From Nodosilinea sp. LEGE 07088 (GTDB taxonomy: Bacteria > Cyanobacteriota > Cyanobacteriia > Phormidesmidales > Phormidesmidaceae), in the NCBI RefSeq assembly GCF_015207395.1, contig NZ_JADEWX010000002.1, positions 1 through 64,000 on the forward strand: a stretch of 64,000 nucleotides of DNA, given 5' to 3'. Shown piece after piece: positions 25,936 to 35,005 of the stretch. The translations under genes and the position numbers were made by a program. Every line of letters starts with the position of its first letter. Position 1 is the stretch's first letter. The notes under the pieces are model-generated. The model had not been told where the DNA came from and did no database searches. It saw nothing but the letters and a program-made list of their open reading frames with translations.

Positions 25936-27516
25936 CTACTCACCGACCACCACCCACGCTCCGCCCCGTCGCCAATCGCCCACCCCAGCCACAGTGCCAT
26001 CGGCACCGACCGCCACGGCGTGAACACCGCCAAAGAACATGTTCTGGTCTTGCCACCAGGTGCAGTGGTCATCACCGGCAATGCCCTGGGCTTCGATTGT
26101 CTCCCGGTCGTAGCCCGGTTCTAGATGCAACTCGCCCCGCTCCCAGTGCAGGCGGGGAGCCTGGACGGCAGCGTCAATATCCATGCCAAAGTCCAGCACA
26201 TTTGACACCACCTGCAGAATGGCGGTGCGAATCCGGTTGGAGCCCCCCGAGCCCAGCATCAGGCGAGGCTTGCCGTCTTGTAGCACTAGGGTCGGGGCCA
26301 TCATTGACGACAGGCGCCGATCGGCGGGCCATTGATGAAACCCCTGGGGATTGAGATCTTCTTCGCCCAGCATATTGTTCATCATGATGCCGGTGCCCGG
26401 GATGATGTAGGCCGAACCTTCGCCATTGGAGGTGGTCAAGCTAGCGGCGTTGCCTTCGCCATCGACCACGCTGATGTGGGTGGTGCTGCCCCATTTATTC
26501 GCTCCCTGGGCGAGAGATTGCTGCAAGACCTCAGTGTAGGCGCGCAAATGGGCTGGGCTGAGAAACTCAGTGGCCACATCGCCTCGGTATAAATGCTCGT
26601 CATAGCCCTGCTGACGGGCTCGGTTAGTCAGGTTCATAACCGTGCGCAAAATTTCCACATGGCGAGGGCTACCGGGGGTAACGCTGGCGAGCGAGGCTTG
26701 AGCCAGTAGCTGCAAGGCAAAGGCAATTAAGGTGCCGCCTGAGCTAGGGGGTGGGTTGGTCAGCAGGGTGGCGCTACCGTAGGGCATGGCCAGGGGGTCG
26801 CGCTCAATTACCCGGTAGGCTTGCAAGTCGCCTAGGCCCAGGTACCCACCCTGGGCCTGGCAGGCCTGCACAATGGCCTTGGCCAGGTCACCCTGACAGA
26901 GCAGATCGGTGCCATCGTGCACCAAGTCATTCAAAAAAGCGGCAAAGTCGCTCAGGTAGAAGCGATCGCCCACGGCCAGCAATTTCCCCTCTGGGGCATA
27001 GATCGCCCGGGCGTCAGCGGTGGCGGTCAGAATCGGGGCCAAAATCTGAAAGCAGTAGGCCCGAAAGGGGTCTACTAAAGTCCCCTCTGTCGCCCAGCGC
27101 TGGGCCGGCGCCACAATTGTGGCCAGCGGCAAGCGCCCCAGCTTTTGGTGAACATGCAGCAGCCCAGCCAGCGCCCCCGGCACCGCCATCGACCCCAGCC
27201 CAATATGAAACTCCTGCACCGTGTCGCCAAAGTTGGCGTGGATGGGGTAGAAGTGGGGCGATCGCCCAATTGCCTTCGACTTGGGCGTCTGACAAAAGAA
27301 ATCAAACAGCCGGTTTTCGCCTGTCGCCGTGTGGGCCAGCAAAAACCCACCTCCGGCCAGGGAGGTTAAGGAACTCTCGGTAACGCAGGCGGTGAATGCC
27401 GCTGCGATCGCCGCGTCAAAGGCGTTGCCGCCCTGGCGCAGCATCTCGGCCCCGGCTTCGGCAGTGAGAGCGTGACCCGCCGCGATCGCGCCCCGATTGG
27501 GTTTAGGACTACTCAT
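25936..27516 (-). CDS. ggt: Gamma-glutamyltransferase
   Basis: 526 residues, one precursor that cleaves itself into two subunits. The N-terminus has GAIAAGHALTAEAGAEMLRQ and GGNAFDAAIAAAF; the nucleophile is the first Thr of GSTTHISVVD, followed by DGEGNAASLTTSNGEGSAY, MNNMLGEEDLNP and LGSGGSNRIRTAI. It hydrolyses or transfers the gamma-glutamyl group of glutathione and related compounds. No signal peptide is seen, which points to the cytoplasm, whereas E. coli Ggt is periplasmic. The upstream Uma2 gene is on the same strand, 75 bp away, with a GC-rich hairpin (27533-27552) between. Confidence 0.92.
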   Translation of the reverse strand: MSSPKPNRGAIAAGHALTAEAGAEMLRQGGNAFDAAIAAAFTACVTESSLTSLAGGGFLLAHTATGENRLFDFFCQTPKSKAIGRSPHFYPIHANFGDTVQEFHIGLGSMAVPGALAGLLHVHQKLGRLPLATIVAPAQRWATEGTLVDPFRAYCFQILAPILTATADARAIYAPEGKLLAVGDRFYLSDFAAFLNDLVHDGTDLLCQGDLAKAIVQACQAQGGYLGLGDLQAYRVIERDPLAMPYGSATLLTNPPPSSGGTLIAFALQLLAQASLASVTPGSPRHVEILRTVMNLTNRARQQGYDEHLYRGDVATEFLSPAHLRAYTEVLQQSLAQGANKWGSTTHISVVDGEGNAASLTTSNGEGSAYIIPGTGIMMNNMLGEEDLNPQGFHQWPADRRLSSMMAPTLVLQDGKPRLMLGSGGSNRIRTAILQVVSNVLDFGMDIDAAVQAPRLHWERGELHLEPGYDRETIEAQGIAGDDHCTWWQDQNMFFGGVHAVAVGADGTVAGVGDWRRGGAWVVVGE

Positions 27517-27532
27517 AGCTGGCTAGTATAGC

Positions 27533-27552
27533 CCCCGCCCCCGAGGGCGGGG
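27533..27552. other. GC-rich hairpin between Uma2 and ggt
   Basis: CCCCGCCC (27533-27540), loop CCGA, GGGCGGGG (27545-27552). There is no T-run on the minus strand, so it is not a clear terminator. It sits 17 bp upstream of the ggt start and could affect its mRNA. Confidence 0.6.
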
Positions 27553-27591
27553 CATCAATTCTGGCCATCAGTAGTCAATTGATGACAGCCC

Positions 27592-28167
27592 CTAGGGCAG
27601 GTTACCTGCCGCCAAAATTTCTTCTACTGTCAGCGACAGCTCTGGAAATGTGGGCGATACCAGGGATTGATCTGCCATGAATACGGTTTCGTCGTACAAC
27701 CCTTCGTTAAAGACCAGCACCGTTACCTTAGATTCCAGCGGGTCAACGATCCAGTATTCGGGAATTTCCAGAGCGGCGTACTCGGTGCGCTTGTAGCGGT
27801 AGTCACGGGTAACAGAGTCGGGGCTAACAACTTCTACAGCCAGCAAGGGGGGGGTCTGAGCGATCGCCGACCGATTTATCAATCCACTGACCTGGTCTGG
27901 CGTCAGCACATAGACATCGGTCAGCCGTGACTTTCTCACCCCAGTCCGCACTCCAGCTTCTCGAAAACAGAACCAGCCCAGATCTAGACGGGCGATTTCT
28001 GCATCCAAGCACTGCTCGATGAACTTAGCCATGAGCATGTGCCGAAAGGTTGGTGGAGTCATCTCAACCAGCGCTCCATCAACTAGTTCATAGCGATTCT
28101 CAGTGCCGTCGTCATAGGCTACATAGTCTTCAAAGCTCAGCAGAGCGACTGTAGTCGAAGGAGGCAT
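27592..28167 (-). CDS. Uma2 family (DUF820) putative endonuclease
   Basis: 191 residues. Family motifs: LSFEDYVAYDDGTENRYELV then DGALVEMTP, FREAGVRTGVRKSRLTDVYV, LLAVEVVSPDSVTRDYRYKR, TEYAALEIPEYWIVDP. It differs considerably from the Uma2 protein at 23732-24310, so they are not a recent duplication. The function of the family is unsettled; a nuclease fold is predicted. A stem (CGGCGACGG at 28198-28206 with CCGTCGCCG at 28219-28227) lies just upstream, between it and the DUF3288 gene. Confidence 0.87.
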   Translation of the reverse strand: MPPSTTVALLSFEDYVAYDDGTENRYELVDGALVEMTPPTFRHMLMAKFIEQCLDAEIARLDLGWFCFREAGVRTGVRKSRLTDVYVLTPDQVSGLINRSAIAQTPPLLAVEVVSPDSVTRDYRYKRTEYAALEIPEYWIVDPLESKVTVLVFNEGLYDETVFMADQSLVSPTFPELSLTVEEILAAGNLP

Positions 28168-28238
28168 GGGGCGGCTCCGTTTTCCCTAATTGTGCCACGG
28201 CGACGGCCTAGGCGTAGACCGTCGCCGGGGCGACTCCC

Positions 28239-28526
28239 CTAGCTCCAGTCTTCGCGGCCTCGGTTGAGCCCCTTGTAGACCTCCCCCTGCTGGTGAATGT
28301 CGCGGGTTTTGGCTAGCAGCTCGCTTTCGCTGAGCTGCCAGCGGGTCAGGGTTTTTTTGAGATCGGTCTGGATGTCGCGGGCACCGGGGAAGCCGTCGTA
28401 GCGAGTCATTAGCCGGGCCAATTCGACCAGGTTATAGTCGGTAGCCTCGCCAGCCAAAAGCTGATTGACCACCTGGCGATCGATCTTATATTGCGGATGT
28501 TGCTGGTCTTTGGGACTGTCTGCCAT
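28239..28526 (-). CDS. DUF3288 family protein
   Basis: 95 residues, all-helical and hydrophilic (HPQYKIDRQVVNQLLAGEAT, LVELARLMTRYDGFPGARDI, REDWS at the end). It matches the cyanobacterium-specific DUF3288 family, function unknown. It is 18 bp downstream of mnmA on the same strand, so it is probably co-transcribed with it. Confidence 0.85.
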   Translation of the reverse strand: MADSPKDQQHPQYKIDRQVVNQLLAGEATDYNLVELARLMTRYDGFPGARDIQTDLKKTLTRWQLSESELLAKTRDIHQQGEVYKGLNRGREDWS

Positions 28527-28543
28527 GGCGATCGCTCAGTGAC

Positions 28544-29686
28544 TTAATGACCTAAAACGCTGGCTGCCGAGGTCGTTGCCGTCGCCTCAGGCAGAGCGGC
28601 AGCCTCAATCAGGCCACCACCCAGGACGCGATTCCCGTTGGGATCGCTTTGCGAATCGCCGTCGTACCAGACCGCAGCCTGGCCAGGGGTAACCCCAAAC
28701 TGGGGCTCGTCAAACACGAGGGTGACTCGGTCGCCCTTTCCGGTTTCAGCGGCTAGAGGCACCAGAGTGGCCCCCACCGCCTGACTGCGGTAGCGAATTT
28801 GCACCGACACCGACATGGGCTCTTGGGGAGCGGCGATCGAGACCCAGTTCACCCGTTGTACAGTGCAGTCGGGCCAGTGGGCCTCGCTGCGATCGGCCAC
28901 AATCACCTGATTGCGAGCCATGTCAAAGCCCACGACGTAGAGGGGGTTGGGCGCGGCAATGCCCAGGCCCTTGCGTTGGCCAATGGTGTAGTGGTGAGTG
29001 CCATTGTGCTGGCCCAAAATACGCCCCTCGGTATCGACGATATCGCCGGGTTTGGGGGCCAGGTATTGGTCGAGAAAGGTCTGCATCGAACCGTGGTGCT
29101 CGACCAGACAGAGATCCTGGCTATCGGGTTTAGCCGCCGTATGCAAGCCCATCTCGGCGGCAATCCGCCGGGTTTCGGTTTTGGTCTGGTGGCCCAGGGG
29201 AAAGTGGCAGGTGGCCAGCACGTCCTGGGTGAGGTCGTAGAGAAAGTAGGCCTGATCTTTAGCCGGATCGACGGCGCGCCGCAGTTCGTAGCGGCCAGTG
29301 TCAGCATTTTGGGTGATGCGGGCATAGTGGCCGGTGGCGATGCGATCGCACCCCAATTCCTCTCTGGCATACTGCAACATGGGCCCAAACTTGACTGCCC
29401 GGTTGCACTGGGAGCAGGGCAACGGCGTGATGCCACTGCCGTAGCCAGCAACCAGATAATCGACGATTTCGCGCTGAAACACCTCGCGGCTGTCAACGAT
29501 GTGGTGGGGCACCCCCAGGTCTTCGCACAGTTTAGCCGCATCGACCATGCCCTCCGAGCAGCATTGGCCTTTGCCCTTCATCAGCCACAGGGTGAGGCCG
29601 ACCACGTCATGGCCCTGCTGATGCAGGGTGGCCGCCGCCACCGAGCTATCTACGCCGCCGGAGAGCCCGACTACAATCTTTTCCAT
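28544..29686 (-). CDS. mnmA: tRNA-specific 2-thiouridylase MnmA
   Basis: 380 residues from ATG 29686 ([18 protein letters not shown]). The PP-loop SGGVDSS binds ATP. The two catalytic cysteines are expected in [13 protein letters not shown] and [19 protein letters not shown] and IRYRSQAV mark the C-terminal domain. It thiolates U34 of the Lys, Glu and Gln tRNAs, using sulfur relayed from a cysteine desulfurase such as the one at 10351-11550. The frame is open upstream to 29773 without conserved sequence. Confidence 0.93.
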   Translation of the reverse strand: MEKIVVGLSGGVDSSVAAATLHQQGHDVVGLTLWLMKGKGQCCSEGMVDAAKLCEDLGVPHHIVDSREVFQREIVDYLVAGYGSGITPLPCSQCNRAVKFGPMLQYAREELGCDRIATGHYARITQNADTGRYELRRAVDPAKDQAYFLYDLTQDVLATCHFPLGHQTKTETRRIAAEMGLHTAAKPDSQDLCLVEHHGSMQTFLDQYLAPKPGDIVDTEGRILGQHNGTHHYTIGQRKGLGIAAPNPLYVVGFDMARNQVIVADRSEAHWPDCTVQRVNWVSIAAPQEPMSVSVQIRYRSQAVGATLVPLAAETGKGDRVTLVFDEPQFGVTPGQAAVWYDGDSQSDPNGNRVLGGGLIEAAALPEATATTSAASVLGH

Positions 29687-29850
29687 AGCAAACTTGCTGC
29701 GCCTAAACCGCCAATAACTAAGAGCCACCTCTACGCCAGTCGTCCTGGCCAGTCGTCCTGACAGACAACCCAATCGAATTAATCAGCTTCTAATTTTAGC
29801 TCATGGCCTGCGGCCTGATCGGGGTATGCCTCTGTTTCGGCGCAGTTGCC

Positions 29851-30273
29851 CTAGGCGGTCAGCGGCACCGTTTCAATCAGTGGGCAAATATCCCCCGGTT
29901 GAGGATGCAGATGGGCCTCGGCCCAGCGATCGCGATAGGCTTCTAGATCTGCTTTAAATGCCATCATCTGCTGAATTTGGGCCTCAAGCTGTTGAATCTT
30001 GTCTTCTAACAGCGACTGCACAAACTTGCAGGGCATATCTCCCCGCTCATGCAAGGTGAGCACTTCGCCCACATCGTCTAAAGAAAACCCCAGGGCCTGG
30101 GCTTTTTTAATGAACTGCACCTGTTGCACTGCCGCTGGTGAGTAGTAGCGGTACCCGTTGTCGCCCCGCTCCGAGTGCAGCAATCCTAGGCTCTCGTAGT
30201 AGCGTAGAGCCCCCACCGCAATGCCGGTTTGCTTGGCAACCTCACCAATTTTGAGACGCTCTGCCACAGCCAT
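29851..30273 (-). CDS. MerR family transcriptional regulator
   Basis: 140 residues. The N-terminal winged helix (LKIGEVAKQTGIAVGALRYY, ESLGLL) is followed by the dimerisation coiled coil (LEDKIQQLEAQIQQMMAFKA). Single cysteines occur in MPCKFVQSLL and GDICPLIE, positions where metal-sensing MerR proteins (CueR, ZntR) have ligands, so metal or thiol sensing is plausible. It is divergent from the ArsA-like ATPase, with a MerR-type operator in between; regulation of itself and perhaps the ATPase gene is inferred. Confidence 0.88.
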   Translation of the reverse strand: MAVAERLKIGEVAKQTGIAVGALRYYESLGLLHSERGDNGYRYYSPAAVQQVQFIKKAQALGFSLDDVGEVLTLHERGDMPCKFVQSLLEDKIQQLEAQIQQMMAFKADLEAYRDRWAEAHLHPQPGDICPLIETVPLTA

Positions 30274-30306
30274 AGGAGACCTTTAACTATCTATTCTATA
30301 ACCTAT

Positions 30307-30338
30307 AGTTTAAACTCTCTAGTCAGCTAGAAAGTCAA
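30307..30338 (-). promoter_or_regulatory. MerR-type promoter with 20-bp spacer and dyad operator
   Basis: On the minus strand, TTGACT (30338-30333) and TAAACT (30312-30307) are 20 bp apart, the over-long spacing typical of MerR-controlled promoters. The spacer region contains the dyad CTTTCTAG-CTGA-CTAGAGAG (30334-30315, 7 of 8 positions matching). The site is 34 bp upstream of the MerR gene. Known MerR regulators bind such dyads and untwist the spacer. Confidence 0.62.
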
Positions 30339-30417
30339 AGCTATTAAGTTTCGCCCTAGGGCCACCTCCGTGAAGAAACTCTGGGCACTCTAGATTTGGC
30401 AGTCTGCAAGGTTAGCT

Positions 30418-32325
30418 ATGCTGGCATCATCGCCCCATCAACTTTTTATGTTTAGCGGCAAGGGCGGCGTTGGCAAAACGACGCTCTCCTGTGGTTTTGC
30501 CCGTCAGCTCGCTCAGCAGCACCCTGGCGAAAGAGTACTGCTGCTGTCTACCGACCCGGCTCACTCCCTGGGGGATGTGCTGCAACTGACCATCGACAAC
30601 CGGGCTATTCCCCTACCCGATTGCCCCAACCTGCGGGTTCGTGCTCTGGATGCGACGGCGCTGCTGGAGCAGTTTCGAGCCGACTACGGCACGGTACTCG
30701 AGCTGCTGGTGGAGCGGGGCAGCTTTGTCGAAGGGGATGATCTCAGCCCGGTGTGGGATATGGGCTGGCCCGGCCTAGACGAGCTCATGGCGCTGCTGGA
30801 GATTCAGCGCATCTTGCGCGATCGCGAAGCCGATCGTGTGGTTGTCGATATGGCCCCCAGCGGTCATACCCTGAGCCTGTTTGCCCTGATGGATTTTCTC
30901 GATACTCTGCTAGAGTCGCTGGGCCAGTTTCAGCAAAAGCACCGCACTCTGACCGAAACGCTTTCGGGCCGCTATAGCCCCGATGAGGCCGACCAGTTTA
31001 TTACCGACATGCGCCACGATCTGGAGCAGGGGCGGGGGCTAATTCAAGATTGCGATCGCACCGCCTGCTGGGTGGTGGGCATTCCTGAACCGATGAGTCA
31101 GTTGGAGAGCGAACGTTTCATTGCAGCCCTCGGGCGTCTGGGGGTACCCCTGGGCGGCCTCGTGATCAATCGGGTGCAAATCGACGAAGGTCAGCTGCTC
31201 GCCAGCCATGGCCAGGTGCTGGCTAAGTTTCAGGCCATGGCCCAAGGGCAGCCAGTGCTGTGGGTGCCTGCTCAAACAGCCGAACCCCTGGGGGGTATCG
31301 CCCTAGATGCCTTAATCACCTGCGTCAAATCACTGGCACTGGCCGATTTTTTCCCCGCCGCTGACGCGGAGCCAGATGAGCTAGTACGCCCCTGGGCCGA
31401 GCCCCTTGCCCCTGGGGTAGAAGACCTGGTGACCGCAGGGCGGCGGCTGGTGATCGTAGGTGGCAAAGGCGGAGTCGGCAAAACCACCGTGTCTGCCGCC
31501 CTCAGCTGGGGGCTAGCCGAGCGTCACCCCGAGGCCAACCTCAGAGTGATGTCTATCGACCCGGCCCACTCCCTGGGCGATGCCTTGGGTCAACCCCTGG
31601 GTCATGAACCCACTCAGCTACGGTCTAATCTTCAGGCCCAGGAGGTCAGCGCCGACCTGGTACTCGACCGGTTTCGGGCCGACTATCTGTGGGATTTAGC
31701 CGATATGATGGCCGGAGACAGTGACATCGCCGAGGGTATACAGATGGCCTATGGCCCCGCCGCCTGGCGACAAATTGTCACCCAGGCGCTGCCTGGCATC
31801 GATGAAATGCTCTCCCTGATTACCGTCATGGATTTGCTAGAGCGCAACGAGCAACAACTCATTGTTTTAGACACTGCTCCGACCGGTCATCTGCTGCGTT
31901 TCCTCGATATGCCCACAGCCCTGGGTGACTGGTTAGGGTGGATCTTCAAACTCTGGATTAAGTACAAAGATGTGGTGGGCCGGGTAGAGTTTATGGGTCG
32001 CCTACGCACCCTGCGTCAGCGAGTCATGGCGGCCCAAGAAAAGCTTAAAGATCCCCAGCACACTGAGTTCATTGGCGTGGTCCAAAATCAGTCGGCCATT
32101 TTGGCTGAGGCCAACCGCCTAACCCATACCCTGGCCGAGCGAGGCATTGCCCAGCGGTACATCATTCACAATCGTTACCAGGGGCAAGATCTACCCGCTG
32201 AGCTATTTCCTCAACAGTGTGTGGTGCGGCTGGGGGCCTTCACGCCTGGCCCTAGCCCCTTTGGCCAAGTTAAGCAAGCCGCCCATCTCCTGCTGACACC
32301 TGAGGCCCAGTTGTTAAAGACTTAG
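30418..32325 (+). CDS. Duplicated ArsA/Get3-type ATPase
   Basis: 635 residues made of two homologous halves. Each has a deviant Walker A (FSGKGGVGKTTLS and VGGKGGVGKTTVS), the LLSTDPAHSLGDVL / SIDPAHSLGDAL switch, and a P-loop-family catalytic end (DMAPSGHTLSL, LDTAPTGHLLRF). The double layout is that of bacterial ArsA, but the cysteines that bind arsenite in E. coli ArsA have no clear equivalents here (VWDMGWPGLDELMALL, LPGIDEMLSLI instead). A Get3-like or other client-handling role is therefore as likely as arsenite export. No arsB, arsC or acr3 is next to it. Confidence 0.85.
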   Translation: MLASSPHQLFMFSGKGGVGKTTLSCGFARQLAQQHPGERVLLLSTDPAHSLGDVLQLTIDNRAIPLPDCPNLRVRALDATALLEQFRADYGTVLELLVERGSFVEGDDLSPVWDMGWPGLDELMALLEIQRILRDREADRVVVDMAPSGHTLSLFALMDFLDTLLESLGQFQQKHRTLTETLSGRYSPDEADQFITDMRHDLEQGRGLIQDCDRTACWVVGIPEPMSQLESERFIAALGRLGVPLGGLVINRVQIDEGQLLASHGQVLAKFQAMAQGQPVLWVPAQTAEPLGGIALDALITCVKSLALADFFPAADAEPDELVRPWAEPLAPGVEDLVTAGRRLVIVGGKGGVGKTTVSAALSWGLAERHPEANLRVMSIDPAHSLGDALGQPLGHEPTQLRSNLQAQEVSADLVLDRFRADYLWDLADMMAGDSDIAEGIQMAYGPAAWRQIVTQALPGIDEMLSLITVMDLLERNEQQLIVLDTAPTGHLLRFLDMPTALGDWLGWIFKLWIKYKDVVGRVEFMGRLRTLRQRVMAAQEKLKDPQHTEFIGVVQNQSAILAEANRLTHTLAERGIAQRYIIHNRYQGQDLPAELFPQQCVVRLGAFTPGPSPFGQVKQAAHLLLTPEAQLLKT

Positions 32326-32552
32326 ACCACGCCAGTCGGGGTTAGTCATGCCAACTCACCAACTGACTATTAATTTAAGCCGGGGTTAGGGGAATGCTGT
32401 AGTTAGGTTGAGGTAATGCTAAGCCCGATGAGACCGATGCCTGAGGCTCAGTCAGGGGAGTTTTTCGCTTTCCAACAGGGACTTTCTAGCAACCTGAACT
32501 ATACTTATTTTCACGTCTACCAAGCCCTTCGACACCGTGAGAGGAGTCAACA

Positions 32553-33110
32553 GTGACAAATCATAGGATTTTGGTCATCGATGATAGTCGGGTCATTCGT
32601 ATGCGCGTTCGCGATATGCTGCCCCAGGGAAATTTTGAAGTCATTGAGGCCCAAGATGGTGTAGAAGGCATGGATGCTATTCGCAGCCACAAGCCTAACC
32701 TGATCATGCTTGACTTCCTGCTGCCGCGCATGAGTGGTTGGGAAGTCTTCCAAGAAATTCAGTCCAACCCAGATCTCCAGAATATTCCTCTGGTGTTGAT
32801 GTCGGGCCGTAAAGAAGAAGTCACCGAAAAAATTACTGAACCCTTTGAGTACTTCGAATTTATTCAAAAGCCCTTTGAGCAAAAAGAATTGATCGAGGCC
32901 ATCAAGGCGTCTATGGTCAAGGCTCGCAAGCCCCGCCGCACGCCTGCCCCTGCGGCGACGCCTGCCCCTGCGGCAACCGCTGGTGCTGATGTCAGTGCCG
33001 CCGACTTCCAAGCACTGCAAGCCGAGGTTACTCAGCTGAAGGGTGAGGTGGCCCAGCTAAAGGGTCAACTCGCTAAGATTCTGGCGTTTATTAGGCAAAA
33101 GCTAAAGTAG
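32553..33110 (+). CDS. Response regulator with C-terminal coiled coil
   Basis: 185 residues. The receiver domain (res 1-125) has the acidic pair IDDS, phospho-acceptor Asp in IMLDFLLPRMSGWEV, Ser in VLMSGRKEE and Lys in QKPFEQKEL. Then comes a Pro/Ala linker containing TPAPAATPAPAA (a DNA-level tandem repeat) and a short coiled coil (LQAEVTQLKGEVAQLKGQL). No DNA-binding or enzymatic output domain is present, so it probably acts through protein contacts. GTG 32553 has GAGAGGAG in front. No histidine kinase is adjacent. Confidence 0.88.
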   Translation: MTNHRILVIDDSRVIRMRVRDMLPQGNFEVIEAQDGVEGMDAIRSHKPNLIMLDFLLPRMSGWEVFQEIQSNPDLQNIPLVLMSGRKEEVTEKITEPFEYFEFIQKPFEQKELIEAIKASMVKARKPRRTPAPAATPAPAATAGADVSAADFQALQAEVTQLKGEVAQLKGQLAKILAFIRQKLK

Positions 33111-33166
33111 CCTATCGCATGCTACGAACCTTGGGCACAGCTCAGTATTGGAGTAGCTGGCGACAG

Positions 33167-35005
33167 CTAGCTGCAATCTGATGGTTCGGTTAGCGGTGCC
33201 GGAATGCTATCGCTAGGATTATTCGTCTCAAATCGGTTGTCGGATCCGGTGAAGATCTGTTGGGGCACTCCAATGGCAATGTCGGCTCGGTCAAAGGCAA
33301 TGCGCAGGCGACGGCGAAATTCGCGGGCCACTAGAAACTGCTTTAAAGGCCGGGTTCGAATCCAAATCAAAATTGTCAGGCCCGCATGGGTCATCGCTTC
33401 AACCCCGAGCATTTCTACCGGGTTGAGAATGTCGTAGCGCCATTCTGGGTCACTGGCCATAACCTGGGCCGTTTCGTGCACCACCCACAGGGCCTGATCG
33501 ACGTTTGTACCGTAGGCCACGTCTATTTTAAGGTTGGCCCGCGACCAGGAGCGACTGAGGTTGTCGACCTGGGCAATGAGGCTGTTGGGCAGGGTGACCA
33601 AACGACCGTCTTCGCCCCGAATTTGGGTGATGCGAAGGTTGAGATTTTCGACAATGCCGGTCGTGGTGCCGGTAGTCACCAGGTCACCAATGGCGTACTG
33701 ATTTTCGAGCAAGATTAAAAAACCATTCACCAGGTCTTTGACCAGGCTTTGGGCCGCAAAAGAAAGGGCTAAAGCCGCGATCGCCCCAAAGGCCAGCAGC
33801 GAACCGGAGGCAATTTGGAGGCGTTGCAGCACCAGTAATGTGGCCAGGGCATAGATGACCGCAGTTTTGAGCCCCTTAGCGGCACCGGTGATGGTTGAAA
33901 GGCGCATAGACTTACGCTTCATCTCTTCGAGATCACCCAGTTCGTTTTGACTCCAGGCTTGGGTGACTCGCTCGATGCCCAAGTTAGCTAGACGGTTCAG
34001 CAATCCGGCGATAAACCAGGTCAGCACCAGCAATACAGGTATAGAAAAGAGTCTGAAAGCATAGCTGCGAGTTTGCGGAAAAATGTACAGCCCGCTGGCG
34101 ATCGCCGAAATCCACAATAAGGCGATAGTCCAAAATATGAGCCAGCGGAGAAAGGCCACCAGCTGTAATCGCTGGGTGAGAGTGATCTGATAGCTCAAAG
34201 GCATATCATTGTCGGGTTGAATAGCGTCAGCAGGATTGGTTTGGGCCGCTAACCTCCGTTCTAGAGCCCTCGTCCGCCAGTCCAATCCTTTCCACAACCC
34301 GGCTAGGACAAAGGTGCTTAGGGTGCTGCCCAGGATAATCCAAAGAGTATTGCGTACTTGTCTTTGGCGAGCGTCGGGTAGGCGGTCATTGACGGCTCGC
34401 TTTAATGAGTTGGTGAGAATCTCCTGCCAGCGTTTAGCCAAGGCCTGGGAGGACAGACCGTTGTAACGAGCATCGGTGTCGATGACCGTGATTAGCACTT
34501 TGGGCTCCACCAGACCAGCACCAACGGCAAAGAGAACCGGCTGCTCGCCGATGGGTTCGATGATGACCCCAAGAGAGGTATCTTCTGCGCTATCGTCGTC
34601 GGTCTCACTCAAACTAACGGCTTGATTGACGACTTGATTGAGGTTGCCCTCGATCTGTCCGGCCCGAATTTCTACGGGTACGGCTGCTCCTGGGTCGTTG
34701 CGGTTAAGGACAGCGGGCGATGCGATGCTAAACAACGCCTGGCCATCTAGGTTGACAGCAGTTACCTCTAGCAGGCCTACGCGCTGTACCCCCGCTGGGG
34801 GTAGGCTACCGTTGTTGTTGGGGCTAAAAGGATTGGAGAGTTGGGCGATCGCCGCAGAGGTGGCCCAGCCCCAGCCTAGGGCTAGCACAACTCCCAGCCC
34901 CAGGCCCAACACTAAACGCAACCAAACCGGCCATCGAGGCTGGCTAGGGCGAGTCGTGAGCGTAATAGGGCGAGTCGTGAGCGTAATAGGGCGAGCCTCA
35001 GGCAT
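33167..35005 (-). CDS. MscS family mechanosensitive channel
   Basis: 612 residues. An N-terminal hydrophobic segment (RLVLGLGLGVVLALGWGW, probably a signal or first helix) precedes a periplasmic domain, then membrane helices and the MscS pore and beta domain (FGAIAALALSFAAQSLVKDL, NGFLILLENQYAIGDLVTTG, VTLPNSLIAQVDNLSRSWSR). Long MscS-like channels release osmolytes on hypo-osmotic stress. The N-terminus contains PITLTTR twice, from a 21-bp tandem DNA repeat. Confidence 0.9.
   Translation of the reverse strand: MPEARPITLTTRPITLTTRPSQPRWPVWLRLVLGLGLGVVLALGWGWATSAAIAQLSNPFSPNNNGSLPPAGVQRVGLLEVTAVNLDGQALFSIASPAVLNRNDPGAAVPVEIRAGQIEGNLNQVVNQAVSLSETDDDSAEDTSLGVIIEPIGEQPVLFAVGAGLVEPKVLITVIDTDARYNGLSSQALAKRWQEILTNSLKRAVNDRLPDARQRQVRNTLWIILGSTLSTFVLAGLWKGLDWRTRALERRLAAQTNPADAIQPDNDMPLSYQITLTQRLQLVAFLRWLIFWTIALLWISAIASGLYIFPQTRSYAFRLFSIPVLLVLTWFIAGLLNRLANLGIERVTQAWSQNELGDLEEMKRKSMRLSTITGAAKGLKTAVIYALATLLVLQRLQIASGSLLAFGAIAALALSFAAQSLVKDLVNGFLILLENQYAIGDLVTTGTTTGIVENLNLRITQIRGEDGRLVTLPNSLIAQVDNLSRSWSRANLKIDVAYGTNVDQALWVVHETAQVMASDPEWRYDILNPVEMLGVEAMTHAGLTILIWIRTRPLKQFLVAREFRRRLRIAFDRADIAIGVPQQIFTGSDNRFETNNPSDSIPAPLTEPSDCS

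Noticed and set aside
25900-25945. CCATTCACCCATTCACCCACTC-type short repeats near the ggt 3' end
   Set aside because: Short, imperfect low-complexity run in a narrow intergenic space; no evidence of function.
28799-29761. 320-codon open frame antisense to mnmA
   Set aside because: It mirrors a well-supported gene in GC-rich DNA, where long antisense frames are common. Its translation shows no domain.
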